A DNA stretch of 17,412 nucleotides. Source: JACQID01 sp035290885. Lineage in GTDB: Archaea > Aenigmatarchaeota > Aenigmatarchaeia > GW2011-AR5. A model generated the notes under the pieces. The model made no database searches. It was not told the DNA's origin and saw nothing but the letters and a program-made list of their open reading frames with translations. Position numbers and translations under genes: made by a program. This document shows, piece by piece, positions 12,520 to 17,412 of this stretch (positions are counted from its first letter, which is position 1; every line of letters begins with the position of its first letter). The stretch is from assembly GCA_035290885.1 (NCBI GenBank), contig DATDTL010000027.1, positions 1-17,412 on the forward strand, read 5' to 3'.

Positions 12520-13199
12520 CGCGATCCCCTCCTGTTATTCCCGGCACTGAAAGGGCGGACGAGCTTCTGGTGGAATTCTTCCATGTCCGAACTTATGCCA
12601 AACGACAGGATTGCCGCCAGCAGCATTATTCCGATGAGATCCACGACGACAAGCACCTCTATTATGAGCGGCAACTCCGTCAGGAAAAGGCTCATCAGCA
12701 CCACGCCGTTTTCCATGGTCAGGTAGCCCACTATCGCGGTGATCGTCTGCCTGCGGCTGAATATGACGAGCATGCCCATGAGCATCAGCGATATGCCGGC
12801 AACGGCGCCGAATATGAAAATCCTGCTAAGGGCAAACTCCTCCAGAACGCCGGACAATAGCGCGTATACCGCGAGAAGCATGACCATGCTGGCTGCCAAG
12901 GCGGTCGTGGGCGAAAGATATGAAAACTCCACGTCCCTCTTTATTTTTATTTGCCGCTGTATCCCCTTCATGATTGCAGGGATAAGCATGACCTTGCTGA
13001 AAAGTGTCAGGAGCGCAATCGTGAGAAGCATCTCGCTGCCGCCCGAAATGTAAAGGATTCCAGCGACCGCGCTTATCAGAAGCGACTGCGCCGCATACGT
13101 GGTTATTATTCCCAGCATGTCCCGGCGCGTTATTATCAGTGCCGCGGTAAGCAGCACGAACGTGAACAGCATTTTTATCAGGCCTTCGGGCATTACCAT
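12516..13199 (-). CDS. hyfE: HyfE-like membrane subunit (NuoK-related)
   Basis: 227 residues with about six to seven transmembrane helices. The C-terminal half resembles NuoK/MrpC: GYLTMENGVVLMSLFLTELP followed by LIIEVLVVVDLIG has Glu163, Glu175, Glu181 and Asp187 placed in helices, the type of carboxylate chain that passes protons in complex I. The longer N-terminus is typical of HyfE rather than plain NuoK. Start: ATG at 13199 (or at 13193, MPEGLIKM) after GAGAGGATC. It starts 21 bp past the hyfC stop and its own stop overlaps the hyfF start. Confidence 0.9.
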   Translation of the reverse strand: MVMPEGLIKMLFTFVLLTAALIITRRDMLGIITTYAAQSLLISAVAGILYISGGSEMLLTIALLTLFSKVMLIPAIMKGIQRQIKIKRDVEFSYLSPTTALAASMVMLLAVYALLSGVLEEFALSRIFIFGAVAGISLMLMGMLVIFSRRQTITAIVGYLTMENGVVLMSLFLTELPLIIEVLVVVDLIGIMLLAAILSFGISSDMEEFHQKLVRPFSAGNNRRGSR

Positions 13200-13220
13200 A
13201 ACGATCCTCTCATTTTTTCA

Positions 13221-14171
13221 TCACGCAAACACCTGCATCACTATTGTCAGCGCGGAAAGGAAAAACGCCGCCATGAACAGCGTGGGCAGGCGGAACAGCC
13301 GCATCTTTGCCATTGAAGATTCAAAGAGCCCCACGACCGCGGCCAATATGACGCCCTTTGCAAGGAACGCCAGAGCGCCTGCTGCCGCATGGCTCCATCC
13401 GCCTGCCGGCCACTGCGAGATTCCCCACGGGAAAAATATGTTTATCAGGAACGCCATGAGGAGCGTCTGCTTTACCGCATGGGAAACCTCCATCAGCGCA
13501 AGGTTCCGCCCGCCCTGTTCCAGTATCATCGCCTCGTGCACCATCGTGAGCTCCAGATGCGTCTCCGGGTTATCCACAGGCACCCTTGACGTTTCGGTTA
13601 TGAGTATTATGAAAAGCGCAATTACAAGGGGCAGGAGCGAAACGTTGGCTGACAGCACGCCAAGGCCCGCGGTAGCGGCGAACATGGCGTAGATGTTCGT
13701 CGTGTTGAGAGCGAAAGCGAGCGCGGCGAAAACCACGACTATTATCGGCTCAATGATTGCGGAAATCGTCATTTCCCTTGAGCTGCCCATGCCGCCGAAA
13801 GTGCTGCCGGCATCCAGGCCGGCCAAGGCCGTGAAGAACTTGGCCAGCGCCAGCATGTAAAGAAACAGTATTATGCCGCCCATTCCGTAGGCCGGCTCCG
13901 GTATCATTATCACGGGCACAAGCAGCGCCGCGACAAAAAGCGCGGAGATGCTTATGTAAGGGGCGATTTCCATTATCACGGACGAGTTTGACGAAAATAC
14001 CGTTTCCTTCTTCATTAGCTTCGCAAGGTTGTAATAACCCTGCAAAAGCGGCGGCCCCCTCCTTCCCTGAACCAATGCTTTTATTTTCCTGATAACGCCC
14101 ATGAAAAGAGGCGAAACTAATGCCACGAAAGCCACGTTGACCGCTCCATAAACGGCGAACTCCCAGCTCAT
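13221..14171 (-). CDS. hyfC: HyfC/HycD-like membrane subunit (NuoH-like)
   Basis: 316 residues, about eight transmembrane helices, the NuoH homologue linking the peripheral arm to the pump subunits. Motifs seen: RKIKALVQGRRGPPLLQGYY (28-47), GSSREMTISAIIEP (129-142) and ETSRVPVDNPETHLELTMVHEAM (193-215), the acidic loop proposed to couple quinone or ferredoxin chemistry to ion movement; all key Glu and Asp are kept. I chose the ATG at 14171 because it forms an ATGA overlap with the hyfB stop, behind GGGGTGG; an in-frame GTG at 14180 would add three residues. The intact coupling loop contrasts with the lost redox sites of HyfG and HyfI. Confidence 0.93.
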   Translation of the reverse strand: MSWEFAVYGAVNVAFVALVSPLFMGVIRKIKALVQGRRGPPLLQGYYNLAKLMKKETVFSSNSSVIMEIAPYISISALFVAALLVPVIMIPEPAYGMGGIILFLYMLALAKFFTALAGLDAGSTFGGMGSSREMTISAIIEPIIVVVFAALAFALNTTNIYAMFAATAGLGVLSANVSLLPLVIALFIILITETSRVPVDNPETHLELTMVHEAMILEQGGRNLALMEVSHAVKQTLLMAFLINIFFPWGISQWPAGGWSHAAAGALAFLAKGVILAAVVGLFESSMAKMRLFRLPTLFMAAFFLSALTIVMQVFA

Positions 14172-16087
14172 GCGCGCCACCCCGTCAGCAGGATAATCAA
14201 AATAGACGCTAGGAACGCGTAAAGCATGCAGGAATTCAGGCTGCTGTTCTGGAAGCCTGACACGTATCCGGAAACCGCGCCGGCCGCCCTTGCCACGGGC
14301 ATGTAGAGATATTCCTCAAAGAACTTGACAAGCTCAATCTCGCCATAGCCTTCCTTGAATATGCTGCCTTGGCTGTCAAAGAACGTCCTCTCAATATGCT
14401 TGCGCGTGCGATAAAACGGCTTGAAAATTGTGACTATGGGCTCGGAGAAGCCGGATGCAGTATATTCCATCTTTGGATTCTGGGAAACAATCCCGCATCC
14501 CCACGTTTCGCTTCTCCTCGCAGGCGAACGTATGGCCAAGAACGCCGCGGCGAATGACGCGATCATCAGAGTGCCCACTACTGCCATATCCGGCAGGGGC
14601 GCGGAATATCCGGCGATCCCGAAAAGCTGCAGGGAAAACACCCCGAGCAGGATGCACAGCGCGGCGAGCGCCCCCGGGCCGATGAGCATCGCGAGCGGCA
14701 CCTCCCTGGCATTGGCCGCCTTTTCGGTTCGTGGAACCGCGAGGAAGCTTATCCCGAATGCCTTCACGAAGCAAGCCGCTGCCAGCGCGCTTGTGAGCGC
14801 AAAAACAGCGAGGCATGCCACGAGAAACAGCTTCAACAGGGGCGCGGCCACCGCGCCGGCCTGCAGGAACGCCTGAAATATCATAAGCTCGCTCACAAAG
14901 CCGTTGAAAGGCGGAAGCGCGCTGATTGAAACAGCGCCAACCAAGAAGAGCGCGGCGGTATAAGGCATGCGCTTAATAATGCCTCCCATTTCCTCTATGT
15001 TCTTGGTTCCGGTGGCGCTGGCCACGGACCCGGCTGCCATGAACAGGAGGCTCTTGAATAGCGCATGGTTGAGCGTATGGAAGAGGGAGCCTGCCAGCGC
15101 AAGCGCCGCGATCTCGGGCAGCCCGTTCGCGGAAAAGACAAGATAAAGGCCGATTCCTATGAGTATTATGCCTATATTCTCTATGCTATGATAAGCCAGA
15201 AGCCTCTTTATGTCATGCTCTTTCAAAGCGTAAACAACGCCAAGAAGCGCGGAAACCGTCCCGGCGGCAAGTATCAGGACGCCCCACCATGCCGCAGGGC
15301 TGAGAACGAAAAGCAGGAATCTCACAAGCCCATAAATGGCCACCTTTATCATGACCCCGGACATCAATGCCGAAACGTTTGAAGGGCTTGCCGGGTGGGC
15401 ATACGGGAGCCACTTGTGGAAAGGCACGACCCCTGCCTTGATGCCAAATCCCGCAAGCAACGAAAGGAATGCCAGATTTGCCGTCATCGCCGGCAGAGCC
15501 GCCGGGCCTATGTCCAGAGACCCCGTGGCGTGATACAGAACCAGAAACCCGACGAGCAGGAAGACCGTGCTCAGGTGGGTCATGACGAAGTAGAAGATTC
15601 CGGCCTTCCTTGTATCCTTGTTCTCATACTCAAACATGACGAGGAAGAAAGAGGACAGCGACATGATTTCCCAGAACAAGAGAAACGACAGCATGCCGGA
15701 CGAGGCAACGACCATGAACATTGAAAGCATGAAGAAGCCCATGAGCGACACAAGGGCGCTCTTGCTGCCGCGGCCCTCATGCCGCTCCACGTACTGGAAC
15801 GAATATACCGTCACGCAGAGGGCAACCACGGATATCATGCCAATGAAAAATGCCGAGAGCCTGTCTATGACAAAGGAAAACCCTATGGGCGGCAGTATGC
15901 CTTCAATTGAAAATGCCGTCCTGCTTCCCGAGAAGAAGCCGACCGCAGAAGCCGCGAGAAGAAGCGCGCATCCCGCTCCAAGAAGAAGAAATGACGCCTT
16001 TCTTGCGATGCCCGATGGAAACAGCAGCGGCAGCAGCGACCCGCACAAAAGAGCAGCAATTCCCCCGTAGAAGATTTCCGCCAACAT
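14168..16087 (-). CDS. hyfB: Antiporter-like membrane subunit (HyfB/HycC, NuoL-like)
   Basis: 639 residues, about 15-16 transmembrane helices. Ion-path residues in order: Glu140 in FLLFWEIMSLSSFF (TM5), Lys217 in GFGIKAGVVPFHKWLPYAHP (TM7), Lys248 in SGVMIKVAIYG (TM8) and Lys in LNHALFKSLLFMAAGS. The C-terminal part has the HycC/HyfB signature WGCG...MEYTASGFSEPI near 540-560, then a basic stretch with PFYRTRKHIERTF, and a last membrane helix, which places it as HyfB rather than NuoL. It is the first gene of the operon. Upstream lie two TATA candidates, TTTATAAAC (about 16201-16209) and CTATTTAAAATAG (16168-16180), both within the shared promoter repeat. Confidence 0.93.
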   Translation of the reverse strand: MLAEIFYGGIAALLCGSLLPLLFPSGIARKASFLLLGAGCALLLAASAVGFFSGSRTAFSIEGILPPIGFSFVIDRLSAFFIGMISVVALCVTVYSFQYVERHEGRGSKSALVSLMGFFMLSMFMVVASSGMLSFLLFWEIMSLSSFFLVMFEYENKDTRKAGIFYFVMTHLSTVFLLVGFLVLYHATGSLDIGPAALPAMTANLAFLSLLAGFGIKAGVVPFHKWLPYAHPASPSNVSALMSGVMIKVAIYGLVRFLLFVLSPAAWWGVLILAAGTVSALLGVVYALKEHDIKRLLAYHSIENIGIILIGIGLYLVFSANGLPEIAALALAGSLFHTLNHALFKSLLFMAAGSVASATGTKNIEEMGGIIKRMPYTAALFLVGAVSISALPPFNGFVSELMIFQAFLQAGAVAAPLLKLFLVACLAVFALTSALAAACFVKAFGISFLAVPRTEKAANAREVPLAMLIGPGALAALCILLGVFSLQLFGIAGYSAPLPDMAVVGTLMIASFAAAFLAIRSPARRSETWGCGIVSQNPKMEYTASGFSEPIVTIFKPFYRTRKHIERTFFDSQGSIFKEGYGEIELVKFFEEYLYMPVARAAGAVSGYVSGFQNSSLNSCMLYAFLASILIILLTGWRA

Positions 16088-16162
16088 TTATTACGCGCCT
16101 TCAAGAAAAAACTCTTCATATTTTCCGTACAATTTCCCACTGAATTGGGCGCATATATTCAT

Positions 16163-16218
16163 CCGGTCTATTTTAAATAGCCCTATGCCGCGCTGCCGAA
16201 TGTTTATAAATAATATAG
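16163..16218 (-). promoter_or_regulatory. Intact promoter repeat (copy A) upstream of the hyf operon
   Basis: Minus strand: CTATATTATTTATAAACATT, then the GC-rich CGGCAGCGCGGCATAGGG, then CTATTTAAAATAGACCGG. It matches copy B (6361-6396 plus 8345-8369) along its whole length, with the element taken out. It lies between the tRNA-Thr 3' end and hyfB and contains two TATA-like sequences, so it probably is or holds the hyf promoter. The remaining 75 bp to the hyfB ATG would be 5' UTR. Confidence 0.7.
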
Positions 16219-16223
16219 TTAGA

Positions 16224-16297
16224 AGCCCCGGGAGGGGATCGAACCCCCGACCTGCAGTTTACGAAACTGCCGCTCTACCAGGCTGAGCTACCGAGGC
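16224..16297 (-). tRNA. tRNA-Thr(CGU): tRNA-Thr (anticodon CGU)
   Basis: 74 nt cloverleaf on the minus strand. Acceptor GCCTCGG pairs with CCGGGGC (one T-G wobble). D-arm GCTC/GAGC with an AGCCTGGTA loop, anticodon arm GCAGT-TTCGTAA-ACTGC with anticodon CGT, 5-nt variable loop, T-arm GGGGG-TTCGATC-CCCTC with one wobble. The discriminator is T (U73), with G1-C72 and C2-G71 as in archaeal tRNA-Thr. CCA is not encoded. Decodes ACG. Confidence 0.96.
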
Positions 16298-16322
16298 ACT
16301 CATATTTCTTATAGAGAAAGAA

Positions 16323-16889
16323 TTAAATCCGCAGAAAGTCGCCGGAGCTTAATATCCCTAACGTGACCGTGACGTAAAGCGCGAGAAGAAAGCTTACGGC
16401 GCAGATGAAGACCGTTATTGCGGCTGTCGCCATCTCCACCCTGAACATGTCGCGTATGGCCCTGTAAAGCGTGGCTAATCCTAAGCCAAATGACGGCACG
16501 AGTATAACGAACGAGAACGGGCGCACGATTGGAACCACTGTAATAAGGGCACTAATGAGTATGCCAAGCGAAGGCGCGGCCATGGCATAGCTTACAGCAG
16601 TAAGGCCGTGGAAATACTGCCCCCTCCCGCCCAGCGCATTGGCCACGACCTGAACCGTCCAGCCGAATACGCCGCAAAAAAGCGCCGCTACGGAGAACGC
16701 GACCACGCCCGTGCTGAGAGCCATCAGGGGCGTTGCCCTGAACATCACTGGCGTGAAGACGGCGAACAAAAGCGAGAACGCGAGTATGAAGGAATTTACC
16801 GCCATCATCCTGACGGCGTCGTTTATGTCCTTCCTCTTTGCCGCCCGGCGTATGCATCCTGCAGGATCGCTGATTATTTCGAGCGGCAT
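16323..16889 (-). CDS. Yip1-family-like membrane protein
   Basis: 188 residues, five hydrophobic segments (about 25-45, 52-80, 98-122, 126-146, 155-182) after a short cytoplasmic N-terminus (LEIISDPAGCIRRAAKRKD). The arrangement, with GRGQYFHGLTAVSYAMAAPSL before the third membrane segment, is the usual YIP1-domain pattern of a polar loop followed by a conserved Y-A helix. YIP1 proteins in prokaryotes have no firm function. TTTATATT (16911-16918, minus) lies 25-26 bp before the ATG at 16889, so the transcript is leaderless. It is monocistronic, followed by tRNA-Thr 25 bp downstream on the same strand. Confidence 0.75.
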   Translation of the reverse strand: MPLEIISDPAGCIRRAAKRKDINDAVRMMAVNSFILAFSLLFAVFTPVMFRATPLMALSTGVVAFSVAALFCGVFGWTVQVVANALGGRGQYFHGLTAVSYAMAAPSLGILISALITVVPIVRPFSFVILVPSFGLGLATLYRAIRDMFRVEMATAAITVFICAVSFLLALYVTVTLGILSSGDFLRI

Positions 16890-16910
16890 TCTTAATTATT
16901 GGAACGATGC

Positions 16911-16918
16911 AATATAAA
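16911..16918 (-). promoter_or_regulatory. TATA box for the Yip1-like gene
   Basis: TTTATATT on the minus strand, centred 25-26 bp before the ATG at 16889. The rest of the 190-bp gap up to 17079 holds an ATGCAT pair (16932-16948) and no convincing gene. Confidence 0.6.
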
Positions 16919-17079
16919 GTTTTGAATCGGCATGCATTGCTCATGCATCTGAATGGGGTGAAAAAACTGGGCAATAGAAACGAATATAAAATCCCTGACA
17001 CCATTAAGAGTAATGGGAATCCTGCATTGTTGCACTGTTTCTTTTAAGAGCTTGGAAAGTAAATATTATAGGGGAGTAT

Positions 17080-17322
17080 ATGCCCGAATTAATTTCTCTT
17101 AAAAACGTGCCCAGAAACGTGAAGATAGAGCTATTGAAGAGGCTGGGCTATGATTCGGACGGCGTCTTTGTTCTCAAAGACGGCGAGAGGCATCTGGACA
17201 GATACATTAAGGAGCCGGTCAGGATTGATAATATGCTGATTTTGCCCGGGAGCGCTATAATTATAGACAATAACCCTCTGAGTATTTCTTCTTACCTAGA
17301 GGAATTTGAAGATGCCATCTGA
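17080..17322 (+). CDS. Small conserved protein, first gene of an overlapping pair
   Basis: 80 residues, soluble. LKNVPRNVKIELLKRLGYDS (about 7-26) begins a helix-turn pattern, then GVFVLKDGERHLDRYIKEPVRIDNM (28-52), then the well-marked stretch LILPGSAIIIDNNPLSISSY (53-72) and an acidic end. I recall similar small proteins paired with the family of the next gene in archaea and bacteria, but cannot name it. The ATG at 17080 has GGGGAG (17071-17076) close upstream and TTTTAAGA (17042-17049) as possible TATA. Its last 11 bp overlap the next gene, so both are co-translated and probably interact. Confidence 0.7.
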   Translation: MPELISLKNVPRNVKIELLKRLGYDSDGVFVLKDGERHLDRYIKEPVRIDNMLILPGSAIIIDNNPLSISSYLEEFEDAI

Positions 17323-17412
17323 AAACCCTATAGAAAGCATCGCAAAGGGCGCTACAGAAGGAATCCTTGACTGGACAAGCGAAAAAATAAACGAACTGGT
17401 TACGAAATTCAA
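17312..17412 (+). CDS. Second gene of the overlapping pair (3' end outside window)
   Basis: 33 codons are visible: MPSENPIESIAKGATEGILD followed by WTSEKINELVTKF. The N-terminus is amphipathic and helical. GA.EGILDWTSEKI is a pattern I recall from larger soluble proteins of unknown function found next to the small protein above. The start ATG (17312-17314) lies inside the upstream gene, 11 bp before its end, indicating translational coupling. Nothing more can be said from the fragment. Confidence 0.6.
   Translation, partial: MPSENPIESIAKGATEGILDWTSEKINELVTKF

Noticed and set aside
8973..16087. Active formate hydrogenlyase or complex I
   Set aside because: Ni-Fe and cluster ligands are missing and no electron-input subunits (HyfA, HyfH, NuoE, NuoF, NuoG) are encoded beside it.
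16943..17047. 34-codon plus-strand open frame
   Set aside because: No Shine-Dalgarno and no TATA box at about 26 bp; no resemblance to known proteins. Left out of the annotation, though not excluded.

Overview
The window looks archaeal. Most gene starts have an AT-rich TATA-like box centred 25-27 bp upstream, giving leaderless or nearly leaderless transcripts. The single tRNA is a tRNA-Thr(CGU) with discriminator U73 and no encoded CCA. The archaeal AAA ATPase and the SWIM-type transposase relic also fit. A small acidophilic or DPANN-type (Micrarchaeota-like) archaeon is my guess, but nothing here proves it. MetK is of the bacterial type, which is unusual for an archaeon. Layout: 1-945 (-) partial metK. 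1049-1340 holds a dense run of perfect inverted repeats with no gene, followed by a small zinc-ribbon gene (1358-1693). TspO is at 1780-2262 (-). Two tandem paralogous membrane proteins (2501-4124, +) converge on a two-gene minus-strand operon (a 96-aa conserved protein and a double zinc-ribbon protein, 4114-4958). A flavin-reductase-like protein follows (5083-5664, -), then a divergent pair: a small charged protein (-) and a PadR-type regulator (+, 6053-6352). 6394-8344 is an AT-rich inserted element with short terminal inverted repeats, subterminal repeats, a GCATAGGG duplication at both ends, an ATPase gene, a four-palindrome control region and an internally deleted transposase. The target sequence it interrupts has an intact sister copy upstream of the hyf operon, which acts as an in-window empty site. 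Past the element lie two overlapping DUF5676-like membrane proteins (8405-8895, +). The main feature is the minus-strand operon 16087-8973, hyfB-hyfC-hyfE-hyfF-hyfG-hyfI. It encodes a complete membrane and core module of the complex I / group 4 [NiFe] hydrogenase family. By motif alignment, the large subunit lacks all four Ni-Fe ligand cysteines, the small subunit lacks all four proximal [4Fe-4S] ligand cysteines, and no ferredoxin-like or formate dehydrogenase subunit is encoded beside it. Most ion-pump residues of the membrane arm are kept. This appears to be a redox-dead relative of the energy-converting hydrogenases, more extreme than simple loss of the Ni-Fe site. The right end carries tRNA-Thr, a Yip1-like membrane protein and the start of a two-gene overlapping module cut by the window edge.
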